64,000 nucleotides of DNA from Yersinia kristensenii (GCF_900460525.1 NZ_UHIY01000001.1:310001-374000); one strand, 5' to 3'. Positions 19,467-30,561 are shown, numbered from the stretch's first letter. A program made the numbers and translations. Notes: generated by a model from the letters alone, not told the origin.

Positions 19467-21026
19467 TTATTGGCCGCCGTGAAGTACCAAATACTCTTCA
19501 AAGCTTAGCTTATCTTTGAGTTCCAGCTCACGTTGACGCACCCAAGAGGCTGCACCCTCTTCAGATAATTGCTCTTCAGTGAGTAATTCCAAAGGTTCAT
19601 TTTGCAGCATTTCCCGGTAGCGTTCTGCTAACTCAAGACCAACACCACCAATACCACCGTCTTTCATTGCTTGCAAAATACGCGCTGAAAACGTCAAACT
19701 TGGATCATCAAAGAACGCGACAAGTTCGTCACAAACCTGTTGATATTCAATGCTATCTTTACCATCCAATACTTCGGCAACACGGCGCAAGTCTGCAAAC
19801 AGATCTTTACCCACTTTCTCTAGCGGTTCACGGGTATCATTACAGCCCATACCGATAGTCTGACCGGGTTTACGCCCTTCCAAAATGACCCGATTCCAGT
19901 TTTTCCGGGTACACAGTAATTCGTCGCTGCTCATTTCAGGCGCATCAGCCAACACACACCAAATCAAGAATAAATCGAGGAAACGCGCTTGTACGGCATC
20001 AACACCAATGGGTGAGAATGGGTTAATGTCCAAAGAACGAACTTCAATATATTCAATCCCACCGCGCAACAAAGCATCAGAGGGTGATTCACCAGCACGA
20101 GTCACTCGCTTAGGCCGAATCGGAGCATAGAGTTCATTTTCAATCTGTAACACATTAGTGTTCAATTGCAGATGACGGTCACCGTCTTTTAGCCCCAATG
20201 CGGCATATTCTTCTGAAGGCGTTTTAATTGCGCGCTTTAGCCCAGCAACATAGGTATGCAGGTCATTGAAGGTAATGCCCAAATTACTTTGTGATTTATT
20301 GGTATAACCCAAGTCACTCAAACGTAATGAGGTGGCATAAGGCAGATAACACATGCCTTTATCATTGCGCTCAAACGGCAATGCAGTTTCACGCCCTTGC
20401 AGGAATGACGCGCAAATGGCCGGTGAAGCACCAAACAGATAAGGGATAACCCAGCCAAAACGATAATAATTGCGGATCAGTCGGAAATAACCAGCTGAAA
20501 TTTCTTCCTTGCCACTTTTTTCATCGGTAACACCCGCCCATGCCTGCCAAAACTCTAGCGGCAAAGAGAAGTTATAGTGGACACCGGAAATCGTCTGCAT
20601 CAAGGCACCATAACGATTTTTCAAACCCTCACGGTAAAGTGTCTTGAAACGACCAATATTAGAAGAGCCATATTTAGCCAGCTCAATATCCTGCTCTGCG
20701 CCAATAAAGCAAGGCATGCTCAGTGGCCACATGCGCTCATCGCCTAGCTTACGGGCGGTATAGCGATGGATATCGCGCAAAAAAGCCAGCAGATGGTCAA
20801 TATCGCCATCTACTGGTGTAATAAATTCCAGCAATGCCTCAGCAAAGTCGGTGGTAATCCACTGATGTGTTAATGCGGCACCCAATGACTCTGGATGGCC
20901 CGTCGAGGCTAATTGGCCATCGGCAGTCACTCTCAATGTTTCCCGCTCGATACCGCGGCGGATACCTTTCAGGGCTTTAGGGTGCGCTTCCAACCAAGTC
21001 AGCGCGTGTGATACATCCGGGATCAA
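19467..21026 (-). CDS. gshA: Glutamate-cysteine ligase GshA
   Basis: First enzyme of glutathione synthesis (ATP-dependent joining of Glu and Cys). 519 residues (E. coli 518), with family stretches [64 protein letters not shown] and [17 protein letters not shown]. The true start is a TTG at 21026: GGGAGG lies five bases upstream and E. coli gshA also starts with TTG (LIPDVS). An in-frame ATG at 21065 would add 13 residues without support. Confidence 0.96.
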   Translation of the reverse strand: MIPDVSHALTWLEAHPKALKGIRRGIERETLRVTADGQLASTGHPESLGAALTHQWITTDFAEALLEFITPVDGDIDHLLAFLRDIHRYTARKLGDERMWPLSMPCFIGAEQDIELAKYGSSNIGRFKTLYREGLKNRYGALMQTISGVHYNFSLPLEFWQAWAGVTDEKSGKEEISAGYFRLIRNYYRFGWVIPYLFGASPAICASFLQGRETALPFERNDKGMCYLPYATSLRLSDLGYTNKSQSNLGITFNDLHTYVAGLKRAIKTPSEEYAALGLKDGDRHLQLNTNVLQIENELYAPIRPKRVTRAGESPSDALLRGGIEYIEVRSLDINPFSPIGVDAVQARFLDLFLIWCVLADAPEMSSDELLCTRKNWNRVILEGRKPGQTIGMGCNDTREPLEKVGKDLFADLRRVAEVLDGKDSIEYQQVCDELVAFFDDPSLTFSARILQAMKDGGIGGVGLELAERYREMLQNEPLELLTEEQLSEEGAASWVRQRELELKDKLSFEEYLVLHGGQ

Positions 21027-21108
21027 ATCGACCTCCCGCTCTTGAAAACCATAACTCGCCAGCATACTGAAACTGCATAGATGTGACTATGTAAGTTTGT
21101 CACACTCT

Positions 21109-21537
21109 TTACTGCCACCAGGTAATTCCTTGTAACGTAACTACCGTTAACACGATATAACGCAATGCTTTTCCCAGACACAGAAAAAAAGCCACAAGAC
21201 CCCAAGGCATACGCAACCAGCCTGCCAACACACACATCAAATCGCCCACTACCGGTAGCCAGCTCAATAATAAAGCTGCCGGGCCAAAACGTTGAAGCCA
21301 GCCAAGGGCTGTACTCATCCCGCGCTGTGGCTTTAGTTCCGGTAATAAACGGCCTATAACAACATTAGTTAGCCCCCCAAGGGTATTACCGACGGTAGCA
21401 GACAACACCAGCATCATGGCTGGCGCACTCCCTGCCGTTAAGAGGGTGACTAACAGAATTTCAGAATTTCCCGGTAAGAGCGTTGCGCTGAGAAAGCTAC
21501 TCCCAAATAATGATGCAATAGCCAGCGTACTACTCAC
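21109..21537 (-). CDS. yqaA: Inner membrane protein YqaA (VTT/DedA-like)
   Basis: 142-residue small membrane protein of the SNARE-associated/VTT (DedA-like) superfamily, similar along its length to E. coli YqaA. Visible: SSFLSATLLPGNSEILLVTLL, GNTLGGLTNVVIGR, LLSWLPVVGDLMCVLAGWLRMPWG, about four hydrophobic segments. Its start overlaps the yqaB stop by four bases (ATGA), so the two are translationally coupled. Related proteins take part in lipid-carrier scrambling; the specific role is unknown. Confidence 0.92.
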   Translation of the reverse strand: MSSTLAIASLFGSSFLSATLLPGNSEILLVTLLTAGSAPAMMLVLSATVGNTLGGLTNVVIGRLLPELKPQRGMSTALGWLQRFGPAALLLSWLPVVGDLMCVLAGWLRMPWGLVAFFLCLGKALRYIVLTVVTLQGITWWQ

Positions 21538-22100
21538 AGTAGACGCACATCAACTATTGCCATATTGGCTCTTTTTGCCGCCTCAACACCAAAATCAGCA
21601 TCTTCAAAGACCACACACTTCTGTGCAGGCACACCAAGTAACTGCGCACAGCGCAAGAATGTCTCAGGTGCTGGCTTATGTTGAGTAACATCATCGGCAC
21701 CGACAATGACATCAAAATAGTCACGTAAGCCCAGGTGGCGTAAAAGCAGCTCTGCCATACCGTGCTCGCTTCCAGTACCAACAGCCATAGGTTTACGCCC
21801 ATGATAGGCTTTAACCACGTCTATGAGCGGCAGAGGCTTCACATTATCCATCAACAATGATTTAAACAGTGCGGTTTTCTCAGCAGCCAGCAAATGAGGA
21901 TCCAGATCCGATTGATGATTAGTAATAATTACGCTAGCAATTTGCCACGTCGGCGCGCCATTCAAAGCGACCAAAGCCTGCTCGTCAAAGGCCATACCAT
22001 AAGGCGTCAGCACCTGCCGCCATGCCTGACGATGCGTAGGCTCAGTATCCAGGATGGTGCCATCCATATCAAAAATCAGGCCTTCATAGCGATCGTACAT
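21534..22100 (-). CDS. yqaB: Fructose-1-phosphate / 6-phosphogluconate phosphatase YqaB
   Basis: 188-residue HAD-superfamily phosphatase matching E. coli YqaB. Catalytic motif I GLIFDMDGTILDTEPTHR with nucleophile Asp and acid/base Asp, motif II AVGTGSE, motif III Lys in HKPAPETFL and motif IV VVFEDADFGVEAA; a small helical C1 cap sits between motifs I and II. Upstream partner of yqaA. Confidence 0.95.
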   Translation of the reverse strand: MYDRYEGLIFDMDGTILDTEPTHRQAWRQVLTPYGMAFDEQALVALNGAPTWQIASVIITNHQSDLDPHLLAAEKTALFKSLLMDNVKPLPLIDVVKAYHGRKPMAVGTGSEHGMAELLLRHLGLRDYFDVIVGADDVTQHKPAPETFLRCAQLLGVPAQKCVVFEDADFGVEAAKRANMAIVDVRLL

Positions 22101-22347
22101 CGTGACCCCACGACCAGGGAGAAAATGAAAAGCTACTTTATCGCAAACTAACTAAATTGTCGCTCACTGTATAATCAGTTGAATTTAATCGATAAAATGT
22201 CATTCCCGATAGGAAGTAGCGCTATAACACATAGTAAAAATCAATGAGTTGAGAGGCATAACTAGATAAGGGGCTGAAAAAATCTAAATGGCAGTGTGAC
22301 GTAAGGTCTAAAAGCAGAAAACCCCGCCGTAGCGAGGTTTCTTAATA

Positions 22348-22424
22348 TGGTGCACCCAGGAAGATTCGAACTTCCGACCGCTCGGTTCGTAGCCGAGTAC
22401 TCTATCCAGCTGAGCTATGGGTGC
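22348..22424 (-). tRNA. tRNA-Arg (anticodon ACG), copy 1
   Basis: 77 nt including encoded CCA. Anticodon stem-loop CTCGG-CTACGAA-CCGAG gives anticodon ACG (read as ICG); T loop GTTCGAATC; acceptor GCACCCA / TGGGTGC. Last of three identical copies in the serV-arg cluster, transcribed in the minus direction. Confidence 0.98.
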
Positions 22425-22497
22425 AATTTTGTATTTCTAATTTTACGAGGGAGTTTCACCAAGTGAAACTTAACAACAAGATTGATGACCGAGAAGA

Positions 22498-22574
22498 TGG
22501 TGCACCCAGGAAGATTCGAACTTCCGACCGCTCGGTTCGTAGCCGAGTACTCTATCCAGCTGAGCTATGGGTGC
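22498..22574 (-). tRNA. tRNA-Arg (anticodon ACG), copy 2
   Basis: Identical to the copy at 22348-22424, including the CCA end. The spacer to copy 1 is 73 bp. Confidence 0.98.
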
Positions 22575-22632
22575 AATTAATTCTTTGACACTACCTGATG
22601 TTCATTTGACTATTTCACCATACTGCAAAATA

Positions 22633-22709
22633 TGGTGCACCCAGGAAGATTCGAACTTCCGACCGCTCGGTTCGTAGCCGAGTACTCTATCCAGCTGAGC
22701 TATGGGTGC
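22633..22709 (-). tRNA. tRNA-Arg (anticodon ACG), copy 3
   Basis: Identical to the other two copies; only 8 bp separate it from the tRNA-Ser gene upstream in the transcript. Confidence 0.98.
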
Positions 22710-22717
22710 ATAGTAAA

Positions 22718-22810
22718 TGGCGGTGAGGGAGGGATTCGAACCCTCGATACAGCTTTTGACCGTATACTCCCTTAGCAGGGGAGCGCCTTCAGCCTCTCGG
22801 CCACCTCACC
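22718..22810 (-). tRNA. serV: tRNA-Ser (anticodon GCT)
   Basis: 93 nt with CCA, acceptor GGTGAGG / CCTCACC, anticodon loop CTGCTAA (anticodon GCT) and a long variable arm typical of tRNA-Ser. First gene of the tRNA cluster downstream of csrA, as in E. coli (serV-argVYZQ, here with three Arg copies). Confidence 0.98.
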
Positions 22811-23141
22811 ATACGCTTCTTTCGAATTGTGCCTAACTTGCTTTTGAAGAAGCTCATCGGCACTGCGTGGCGCACATATTACTTTCCCGCACTTATAAGT
22901 CAAACAATTTTTCCTAACTCACGTTCATTTGCACAATTCACACACAACATGGGCAGTTTCACGTCAAAAAGAGTGTTTTATCAACAGAGAAGATAGCGTT
23001 TATTGTGATGCAGCCAGAGAACGAAAAAAAAAGAAATTATCCTGACCACCCCATTAAATGAGTCGTGAACAGATAATTATTACAGGAATAAGAACATAAA
23101 AAGGGAATGAAGAGCAAAATGAGAGGGGAATTAACAGCAGT
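22811..23141. other. Intergenic region csrA-serV
   Basis: No protein-coding signal. The tRNA operon promoter must lie in the part next to serV, and the csrA 3' end in the other; I could not assign precise elements. Confidence 0.4.
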
Positions 23142-23166
23142 AGCGCCTCGTGTAACACGAGACGCT
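23142..23166 (-). terminator. Hairpin downstream of csrA, possible terminator
   Basis: Stem AGCGTCTCGTG / CACGAGGCGCT (minus strand, one G-T pair), 9 bp after the csrA stop. No clean T run follows on the minus strand, so it may terminate or only stabilise the mRNA. Confidence 0.55.
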
Positions 23167-23175
23167 TCTTCAAAA

Positions 23176-23361
23176 TCAGTAAGTCGTCGGTTGAGACTTT
23201 TCTGCTTGGATACGCTGGTAGATTTCTTCACGGTGAACAGAAACCTCTTTCGGAGCATTTACACCAATACGGACTTGGTTGCCTTTAACCCCTAATACAG
23301 TAACCGTAACCTCATCGCCAATCATGAGTGTTTCACCAACTCGACGAGTCAGAATAAGCAT
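23176..23361 (-). CDS. csrA: Carbon storage regulator CsrA (RsmA)
   Basis: 61-residue RNA-binding dimer that binds GGA motifs in mRNA leaders and controls glycogen, motility, biofilm and virulence traits. [16 protein letters not shown] and the [12 protein letters not shown] segment with the RNA-contacting Arg44 are intact; same length as E. coli. Located between alaS and the tRNA cluster, as in other enterobacteria. Confidence 0.98.
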
Positions 23362-23614
23362 TCTTTGCTCCTTGAAAAATTAAAAGAGTCGGGTCTCTCA
23401 GTTTCCCCGCCATTATCCATCATACACCGTGAAAACGTAAGCTATCACATTCACATAAAATGTAAGTAGCTTGGTCAAGTCTCTAACTAATACAAGTTTA
23501 GCTGAAGCAAACAACTTTGCGTTTAACTTTGTTTTCGAACTATGACAGGAAAATTGAAAAACGCCATACCCAACATACAGATATGGCGTATTGATTTAAT
23601 AGGCCATTACTGAC

Positions 23615-26242
23615 TTATAATCGCGATGCTACCCATGCTTCAACACTGGCTAATGCTGATGGCAATGCTTGCACATCAGTACCGCCCGCCTGAGCCATAT
23701 CAGGGCGCCCACCGCCTTTACCGCCGACCTGTTGAGCAATATCAGCGATTAACTCACCCGCTTTTACTTTACCGGTGAGATCTTTGGTTACACCAACGAT
23801 TAGGCTGACCTTATCATCTGCGGTCGTTGCCAGCACAATAATTGCAGAACCCAGTTGATTTTTAAGGTCATCAACCATGGTACGCAACATTTTTGGCTCA
23901 ACATTATCCAACTGACTCACTAAAAGTTTCACACCATTGATCAATTTCGCACTAGACGATAATGAAGCACTTTCCTGAGCAGCTTGCTGATCTTTCAATT
24001 GCTGGAGTTCACGCTCGAGCATTTTACTGCGATCCAGCACCGCACGAACTTTATCTGCCAGATTATTGGTATCACCTTTAACCAAATGAGCAACATCCGA
24101 AAGCAGGTCACTCTGCTGGTGTAGTAGCGCGATAGCCCCCTCGCCAGTGACTGCTTCAATACGGCGAATTCCGGCGGCAGTACCTGATTCAGACAAAATA
24201 CGGAACAAGCCGATATCACCGGTACGGTTAGCATGAATACCACCACATAGCTCGGTTGAGAAATCACCCATGGTCAAGACTCTCACCTGGTCATCATACT
24301 TCTCGCCGAACAGAGCCATCGCGCCTTTTTCTTTCGCCGCATCCAACTCCATCACTTCAGTTTGAACTGGCATATTACGGCGAATTTGCTCGTTAACCAT
24401 ATCTTCTACCAGGCGAATCTGTTCCGGTTTCATTGCTTCAAAATGAGAGAAATCGAAACGCAGGTATTTATCATTAACTAATGAGCCTTTTTGAGCAACG
24501 TGGTCGCCCAGTGTTTTGCGTAATGCTGCGTGTAGTAAATGAGTTGCAGAATGGTTCAAACGAATACGGTTACGCCGCGCGACATCCACCTGAGCATCAA
24601 TGCTGTGATTAACCCTTAATGTTCCATGAGTTAACTGCCCTAAATGACCGATAGCTTGACCATATTTCTGAGTGTCAGCCACCGCAAAAGTAGCAGTCGC
24701 ATTTTTCAGTTCGCCTTTATCGCCAACTTGGCCGCCAGACTCACCGTAGAATGGGGTTTGATTCAGGACAACAACCGCCTCTTCACCTTCATGAATCTCA
24801 TCAACAGCTTCGCCATTGCGGAACAACGCGGTAACAGTTGCCTGCTGTTGAACATGGTCATAGCCAGAGAACTGGCTGGCACTATCGACCCGGATCAAGC
24901 TGTTATAATCGGCACCAAAACCACTGGATTCACGAGCACGGCGACGTTGGGCTTCCATTGCTTGCTCAAAACCGGCTTCATCCACTTTCAGATTGCGCTC
25001 ACGGCAGACATCTGCAGTTAAATCAACCGGGAAGCCGTAGGTGTCATACAGGCGGAAAGCCGTTTCACCATCGAGGGTATCACCGGTCAATTTACTCAGT
25101 TCTTCATCCAACAGAGCTAAGCCGCGCTCTAATGTCCGCGCAAACTGTTCCTCTTCGGTTTTCAGAACCTGTTCAACCATCGCCTGCTGTTGCTTCAATT
25201 CATCAGCCGCAGAACCCATGACAGTAATCAGCGGAGCAACCAGTTTGTAGAAGAAAGTCTCTTTCGCACCCAGCATGTTGCCATGACGGATAGCTCGACG
25301 AATGATACGACGCAGTACATAACCACGGTTTTCATTCGACGGAATAACACCATCAGAAATAAGGAAAGCACAAGAGCGGATATGGTCAGCAATAACTCGC
25401 AGCGACTTGCTAGAAAGATCCGTCGCACCAGTAACTTCCGCTACCGCTTTAATTAAATCGCGGAACAGGTCAATCTCGTAGTTTGAGTTAACATGTTGTA
25501 ATACCGCAGCAATACGCTCAAGCCCCATACCGGTATCAACCGATGGCTTAGGCAATGGCAGCATCGTGCCATCAGACTGGCGGTTGAACTGCATGAAGAC
25601 AATATTCCAGATCTCAATATAACGATCACCGTCTTCTTCAGCCGATCCTGGCGGGCCGCCCCAAATATGGTCACCATGGTCAAAGAAAATCTCTGTACAT
25701 GGGCCGCAAGGGCCAGTATCGCCCATTTGCCAGAAGTTATCTGATGCAAATGCACTGCCTTTGTTATCACCAATACGAATAATACGCTCACGCGGGATCC
25801 CGATATCGTTGGCCCAGATCTCATAAGCTTCGTCATCGGTTTCGTAAACAGTTACCCACAGTTTTTCTTTCGGTAGATTAAACCACTGTGCGCTAGTTAA
25901 TAACTCCCAAGCGAAACTGATGGCATCATGTTTGAAGTAATCGCCGAAGCTGAAGTTACCTAACATTTCGAAGAATGTGTGATGACGCGCGGTATAGCCT
26001 ACGTTTTCAAGGTCATTATGCTTACCACCTGCTCGCACACAGCGCTGAGAGGTCGTCGCACGAGAGTATGCCCGTTTATCCAAACCTAAGAAAACATCCT
26101 TAAACTGGTTCATCCCGGCATTGGTAAACAACAGCGTAGGGTCATTATTAGGGACCAAAGAGCTGCTTGATACAACCTGATGTCCCTTGCTATGGAAGAA
26201 ATCGAGAAACGCTTGACGAATCTCAGCGGTGCTCTTGCTCAT
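23615..26242 (-). CDS. alaS: Alanyl-tRNA synthetase AlaS
   Basis: 875-residue class II synthetase (E. coli 876). Aminoacylation core (1-460, with [38 protein letters not shown]), editing domain with the zinc-binding HSATH motif and [13 protein letters not shown], and C-terminal DHHA1/C-Ala domain ([15 protein letters not shown]). Lies between recX and csrA in the conserved order recA-recX-alaS-csrA. Confidence 0.98.
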   Translation of the reverse strand: MSKSTAEIRQAFLDFFHSKGHQVVSSSSLVPNNDPTLLFTNAGMNQFKDVFLGLDKRAYSRATTSQRCVRAGGKHNDLENVGYTARHHTFFEMLGNFSFGDYFKHDAISFAWELLTSAQWFNLPKEKLWVTVYETDDEAYEIWANDIGIPRERIIRIGDNKGSAFASDNFWQMGDTGPCGPCTEIFFDHGDHIWGGPPGSAEEDGDRYIEIWNIVFMQFNRQSDGTMLPLPKPSVDTGMGLERIAAVLQHVNSNYEIDLFRDLIKAVAEVTGATDLSSKSLRVIADHIRSCAFLISDGVIPSNENRGYVLRRIIRRAIRHGNMLGAKETFFYKLVAPLITVMGSAADELKQQQAMVEQVLKTEEEQFARTLERGLALLDEELSKLTGDTLDGETAFRLYDTYGFPVDLTADVCRERNLKVDEAGFEQAMEAQRRRARESSGFGADYNSLIRVDSASQFSGYDHVQQQATVTALFRNGEAVDEIHEGEEAVVVLNQTPFYGESGGQVGDKGELKNATATFAVADTQKYGQAIGHLGQLTHGTLRVNHSIDAQVDVARRNRIRLNHSATHLLHAALRKTLGDHVAQKGSLVNDKYLRFDFSHFEAMKPEQIRLVEDMVNEQIRRNMPVQTEVMELDAAKEKGAMALFGEKYDDQVRVLTMGDFSTELCGGIHANRTGDIGLFRILSESGTAAGIRRIEAVTGEGAIALLHQQSDLLSDVAHLVKGDTNNLADKVRAVLDRSKMLERELQQLKDQQAAQESASLSSSAKLINGVKLLVSQLDNVEPKMLRTMVDDLKNQLGSAIIVLATTADDKVSLIVGVTKDLTGKVKAGELIADIAQQVGGKGGGRPDMAQAGGTDVQALPSALASVEAWVASRL

Positions 26243-26382
26243 AATTGCCCCGGAAACAAGCTAAAAGAATAGCCCGCGAGCGGATCGCGTTACTTTAAAT
26301 AGCAACACAAAGGGTAAGCTCACGAACAAAAAGTGGGACTAAGATAAATTTTCTTCGAGGGGAAGTAAAATCCTGTGTGCAT

Positions 26383-26886
26383 TCATTCGACAAAATCATT
26401 GTAAATCGACTGAATTTCTTCCTGGAAGAAACCACGATAGAGAAGATAGCGCTGAACCTTAGCCTTTTCTTTCCATTCAACAGGTAAAACTTCACTAAAT
26501 TTACGCTGCGCGATCTCTTTGGCAAGTAAACACCAATCTATTTCACTGATTTCAAAAGCAGCCTGAATGAGTTCTTTATCAACTCCCTTTTGTATCAATT
26601 CAGAACGGATACGCTGTGCGCCATATCCTTTACGACTACGACTCTTAATATAACTGGCCGCAAAGCGGGAATCATCTAACCAATTATGTTGGTAGCAATA
26701 AGCAACAATTTGCTCAATAACTTTCGGATCAATCTCTGCGGCAGGTTCGCAATCCCCACTACCAGTGCGTTTTCCCCAATTTCCTTTTGCCGAAAATGGT
26801 TGTGCAGCAAGCTTGCGACGCAGTTCAGATTCACTATGATCACGTTGGGAGAGGAGTCTCATGGCACGGCTTAATAGGTCATTCAT
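26383..26886 (-). CDS. recX: RecA regulator RecX
   Basis: 167-residue helical-repeat protein that binds RecA filaments and inhibits strand exchange and coprotease activity. Family features: MNDLLSRAMRLLSQRDHSESELRRKL, YCYQHNWLDDSRFAASYIKSR, GYGAQRIRSELIQKGV, and YLLYRGFFQEEIQSI near the end. It lies 321 bp after recA on the same strand; in E. coli it is expressed by read-through of the recA terminator, and a larger gap exists here. Confidence 0.95.
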   Translation of the reverse strand: MNDLLSRAMRLLSQRDHSESELRRKLAAQPFSAKGNWGKRTGSGDCEPAAEIDPKVIEQIVAYCYQHNWLDDSRFAASYIKSRSRKGYGAQRIRSELIQKGVDKELIQAAFEISEIDWCLLAKEIAQRKFSEVLPVEWKEKAKVQRYLLYRGFFQEEIQSIYNDFVE

Positions 26887-27207
26887 AAATATCCTTTTTA
26901 CTTGAGCCGCAGCAGTGTTAGCGACACTTATTACTCAGCCTATCCGTGGCCTCACCACTGCAAACTTATTCAATTCAGTCTCCAATGCTAATTGTCTATA
27001 AGAAGCTGCCCCTCATTACTGACTGAGATATTCATTCGTTTGTAGACTTGCTGCCACTTCGATTATGTTGGATATGAACATAAATTCAGATTGTTGCGCA
27101 CACCAGGATTGACTAAAACGGATACATCATTGACTAAAACGGCCCACGTATTAGGTGAGCCGCATGTTAACTACTTAATTTACTAATCAGGCCGATGGCC
27201 TTACAAA
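26887..27207. other. Intergenic region recA-recX
   Basis: No gene seen. It holds a direct repeat of ATTGACTAAAACGG (27108-27121 and 27129-27142, period 21 bp) and a short hairpin AGGCC / GGCCT near 27190 after the recA stop that may be part of the recA terminator. Confidence 0.5.
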
Positions 27208-28272
27208 TTAAAACTCTTCGCTGGTTTCATCTGCTTCATCAGCAAGTACTGCTGTGGCTACAGGTTGTTCGCCATTACCGCCATTGAGAAGCATTTCACG
27301 CAATTTCTTATCCAACTCAGCGGCAACCGCTGGGTTTTCTTTTAAGTAGTTACTGGCATTCGCTTTACCCTGACCAATCTTGTCACCGTTATAGCTATAC
27401 CATGCACCAGCTTTCTCAATCAGTTTGTGTTTAACACCTAAATCAACCAGTTCGCCGTTGATGTTAATGCCTTCACCGTACAGGATCTGGAATTCAGCTT
27501 GTTTAAATGGTGCTGCGATTTTGTTTTTCACCACTTTAACGCGAGTCTCACTCCCCACAACCACATCACCGTCTTTTACTGCACCAATACGACGGATGTC
27601 CAAACGCACGGAAGCATAAAATTTAAGGGCATTCCCCCCCGTTGTGGTTTCTGGGTTACCAAACATAACGCCGATTTTCATACGGATCTGGTTAATGAAG
27701 ATCAATAAGGTATTGGCGTTCTTCAGGTTACCCGCTAACTTGCGCATCGCCTGGCTCATCATACGTGCCGCGAGGCCCATGTGAGAATCACCGATTTCAC
27801 CTTCGATTTCAGCTTTTGGTGTCAGTGCGGCTACGGAGTCAACGATAATGACATCAACGGCACCGGAGCGAGTCAACGCATCACAGATTTCCAAGGCTTG
27901 CTCGCCGGTATCTGGCTGAGAGCACAGCAAGTTATCAATATCTACACCTAATTTTTTGGCGTAAATAGGATCAAGCGCATGCTCAGCATCGATAAATGCA
28001 CAGGTTTTGCCTTCACGCTGCGCGGCAGCAATAACCTGTAAAGTCAGTGTTGTTTTACCTGATGATTCTGGTCCATAAATCTCAACAATACGCCCCATCG
28101 GCAGGCCACCAGCCCCCAATGCGATATCAAGAGAAAGTGAACCAGTAGAGATGGTTTCAACATCCATTGAGCGGTCTTCGCCAAGGCGCATGATAGAACC
28201 TTTGCCGAATTGTTTTTCAATTTGGCCCAGTGCTGCTGCTAACGCCTTTTGTTTATTCTCATCAATAGCCAT
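27208..28272 (-). CDS. recA: Recombinase RecA
   Basis: 354-residue DNA strand-exchange protein and LexA coprotease (E. coli 353). Walker [10 protein letters not shown] (near 66-74), Walker [12 protein letters not shown]1 loop [15 protein letters not shown]2 loop [19 protein letters not shown], and an acidic C-terminal tail [11 protein letters not shown]. The ATG at 28272 ([11 protein letters not shown]) matches the family; the frame is open upstream to 28347 but that part is leader. A LexA box lies 82 bp upstream. Confidence 0.98.
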   Translation of the reverse strand: MAIDENKQKALAAALGQIEKQFGKGSIMRLGEDRSMDVETISTGSLSLDIALGAGGLPMGRIVEIYGPESSGKTTLTLQVIAAAQREGKTCAFIDAEHALDPIYAKKLGVDIDNLLCSQPDTGEQALEICDALTRSGAVDVIIVDSVAALTPKAEIEGEIGDSHMGLAARMMSQAMRKLAGNLKNANTLLIFINQIRMKIGVMFGNPETTTGGNALKFYASVRLDIRRIGAVKDGDVVVGSETRVKVVKNKIAAPFKQAEFQILYGEGININGELVDLGVKHKLIEKAGAWYSYNGDKIGQGKANASNYLKENPAVAAELDKKLREMLLNGGNGEQPVATAVLADEADETSEEF

Positions 28273-28353
28273 TTTTACTCCCTCTCTGGGATGCCGGGTT
28301 GCCCCTGTCATCACCACTGAATGTTGTTTTATGCAGGAAATTACCACTAATTA

Positions 28354-28373
28354 TACTGTACAATCATACAGTA
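28354..28373. promoter_or_regulatory. LexA (SOS) box of recA
   Basis: TACTGT-N8-ACAGTA: CTGT at 28356-28359 and ACAG at 28368-28371 with exactly 8 bp between them, a perfect match to the SOS consensus TACTGT(AT)4ACAGTA in the invariant positions. It lies between recA and pncC. Confidence 0.93.
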
Positions 28374-28379
28374 TCAAGA

Positions 28380-28874
28380 CTAATTTTGCAGAAAATCATC
28401 TAATAGTGTTTGTAGTGCGAAAACAGCTGCTTGCAATCTGACTTCGTCACGATCACCAAGAAAAAGTTGTTTTGTAGCACTGAGCTGACCATCACGCGTA
28501 GCAAAAGCAAACCACACGGTACCCACAGGCTTCTCTGCTGTGCCACCATCAGGCCCGGCAATCCCGCTGATCGATACCGAGAAGTCCGCACTGGCTGCGT
28601 GCAATGCGCCCTGCGCCATTTCCTGGACCACAGCTTCACTGACAGCACCGTATTGTGCCAATGTGCTTTCTTTTACACCCAATAAATCATGCTTTGCCGC
28701 ATTGCTGTATGTGACAAAGCCACGGTCAAAATAGGCTGAACTGCCCGCGATATCCGTCAGGGCTTTGGCGACCCAGCCGCCAGTACAGGATTCAGCACAG
28801 GTCACCCAAGCACCTCGGGCCTTTAACTTATGACCAATTGCAATACTGAGCTGACGTAATTGTTTCTCGCTCAT
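28380..28874 (-). CDS. pncC: Nicotinamide-nucleotide amidase PncC
   Basis: 164-residue CinA C-terminal-domain amidase that deamidates NMN to nicotinate mononucleotide in pyridine nucleotide recycling. Family stretches: GAWVTCAESCTGGWVAKALTDI, GGFVTYSN-like DRGFVTYSNAAK, SISGIAGPDGGTAEKPVGTVW. Stand-alone CinA-C form (no N-terminal domain), as in E. coli upstream of recA. Its last codons abut the recA SOS box. Confidence 0.95.
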   Translation of the reverse strand: MSEKQLRQLSIAIGHKLKARGAWVTCAESCTGGWVAKALTDIAGSSAYFDRGFVTYSNAAKHDLLGVKESTLAQYGAVSEAVVQEMAQGALHAASADFSVSISGIAGPDGGTAEKPVGTVWFAFATRDGQLSATKQLFLGDRDEVRLQAAVFALQTLLDDFLQN

Positions 28875-29110
28875 TGTTGCCCCTTACTCTTATTAAATCT
28901 TCTGGTGCTGATAGTAGCACTTCTTTAGCCCGTAACGGCAACCACTGTCAGTTATGCGAAACGCCTCGCAGGGTACAATGAAAAAAAGCGCTTTCTCTAA
29001 CAAAGCTTTACCTCAGAGGCTCAGCTGTTAGTATCAAAATAAAGAAGATGCGGCTGGTAATATCAGTGGTACCGGTAATTTATCCGGAATGATGAACTAA
29101 GGACGTGGCA

Positions 29111-30436
29111 GTGAAAAAAATTCTTAATGCCTTCTTCCCCCTCTATAGCGCAACCGTGTTGATGTTATTGGGTTCAGGTTTATTGACCACCTATATCTCG
29201 TTACGGTTGACCGCCATACATGTGTCTGGCGCATTAATCGGGGCAATTATCGCCGCAAACTATATTGGGTTGGTTATCGGAGGCAAGGTAGGCCATTTCC
29301 TGATTGCTCGGGTGGGCCATATACGCGCCTATGTAGCCTGTGCAGGTATTATTACGGCGGCGGTCTTGAGCCATGGGCTTACGGAATACATCCCTGCCTG
29401 GGTGGTTCTACGCTTGATTATTGGCCTGTGTATGATGTGCCAGTTTATGGTACTGGAAAGCTGGCTTAATGATCAGGCCGAGTCCAATCAGCGCGGTACA
29501 GTATTTGGCTTTTATATGGCGGCAACCTATGCCGGTATGGCATTAGGCCAGGTGGTATTAATGCTTCAACCTGAATTAGGTTTAAGCACACTCATGATTA
29601 TTGCTTTGTTCTTTGCTCTTTGTCTTGTGCCGGTTGCACTGACAACTCGCAGTAATGCCCAGCAGATGTCACCAGCCCCCATGGAGCTGAAATTCTTTAT
29701 CAGCTCAATCCCCAAAATACTGGCTTCAACATTAGTCATTGGCATGATTGTCGGTTCGTTTTATGGCCTGGCACCGGTCTATGCCAGTTTACAATCGCTT
29801 TCAACGCAAGAAACTGGTTTGTTCATGGCGTTATCTATTTTTGCCGGATTGGTTGCTCAACTCCCACTCAGTTGGTTGTCCGACCGCTATAACCGCACAC
29901 TATTGCTCCGTATTAACGCATTATTGCTGGCATTGACTGCACTGCCGCTGGCGCTGGTGCCTCATATCTCGTTTCATTTTTTATTGGTTTTAGGCTTTAT
30001 AGTCAGTATGTTGCAGTTCACCCTTTATCCGTTGGTCGTTGCGTTAGCCAATGACCTGATTGCCCCAGAGCGGCGAGTTTCTTTAGCCGCATGTTTACTG
30101 ATGTCATTCGGGGTAGGCGCGAGTATCGGCCCACTTGCTGTGGGGGCGTTGATTGCACCGCTGGGAGGCAATATTTTGTATGCGTTCTTCTCACTGTGCG
30201 GTTTAAGTCTGATAGCATTCAGCCGAACGATTAAACAAGATCAAGACGAATTTGTTAACGATGCTCCGGTGCCACATATGGCAATCCCCGACAGCTTGGT
30301 CAGTTCGCCTTTATCTCCAGCACTAAATCCCAGTTTTGATGAACAACTGATCCACGACATTATGCCGCCCCCCGATCAATCTGAAGCAGAAAAGGAACCC
30401 ACAGAAAACCCACCTGAGGGTAATTCTCAACAGTAA
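29111..30436 (+). CDS. MFS transporter of the YcaD family with a long acidic C-terminal tail
   Basis: 441-residue 12-helix major facilitator transporter resembling YcaD-type permeases: GLVIGGKVGHFLIARVGHIRAY (loop 2-3), VLESWLNDQAESNQRGTVFGFYMAATYAG, SWLSDRYNRTLLLRIN. Substrate unknown. From about residue 380 it carries a hydrophilic Pro/Glu/Asp-rich tail of some 60 residues that E. coli YcaD (382 aa) lacks. GTG at 29111 is preferred over GTG at 29105 because AAGGA is seven bases upstream of it. Monocistronic. Confidence 0.8.
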   Translation: MKKILNAFFPLYSATVLMLLGSGLLTTYISLRLTAIHVSGALIGAIIAANYIGLVIGGKVGHFLIARVGHIRAYVACAGIITAAVLSHGLTEYIPAWVVLRLIIGLCMMCQFMVLESWLNDQAESNQRGTVFGFYMAATYAGMALGQVVLMLQPELGLSTLMIIALFFALCLVPVALTTRSNAQQMSPAPMELKFFISSIPKILASTLVIGMIVGSFYGLAPVYASLQSLSTQETGLFMALSIFAGLVAQLPLSWLSDRYNRTLLLRINALLLALTALPLALVPHISFHFLLVLGFIVSMLQFTLYPLVVALANDLIAPERRVSLAACLLMSFGVGASIGPLAVGALIAPLGGNILYAFFSLCGLSLIAFSRTIKQDQDEFVNDAPVPHMAIPDSLVSSPLSPALNPSFDEQLIHDIMPPPDQSEAEKEPTENPPEGNSQQ

Positions 30437-30561
30437 TAATACTGGTGATGGCATGGGGAGTGACGGCAAGAAAAGCAGTAGCAGGTCACAAACGCGTCGA
30501 TTGAGGAAAACATTAGCTAAAACAACAAAGAAGAACGCGGAGAAAAGGTGTTTTTAATAAG

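Noticed and set aside
22348..22810. tRNA cluster as integration site for a mobile element
   Set aside because: There is no integrase, no direct repeat of a tRNA 3' end and all neighbours are conserved core genes.
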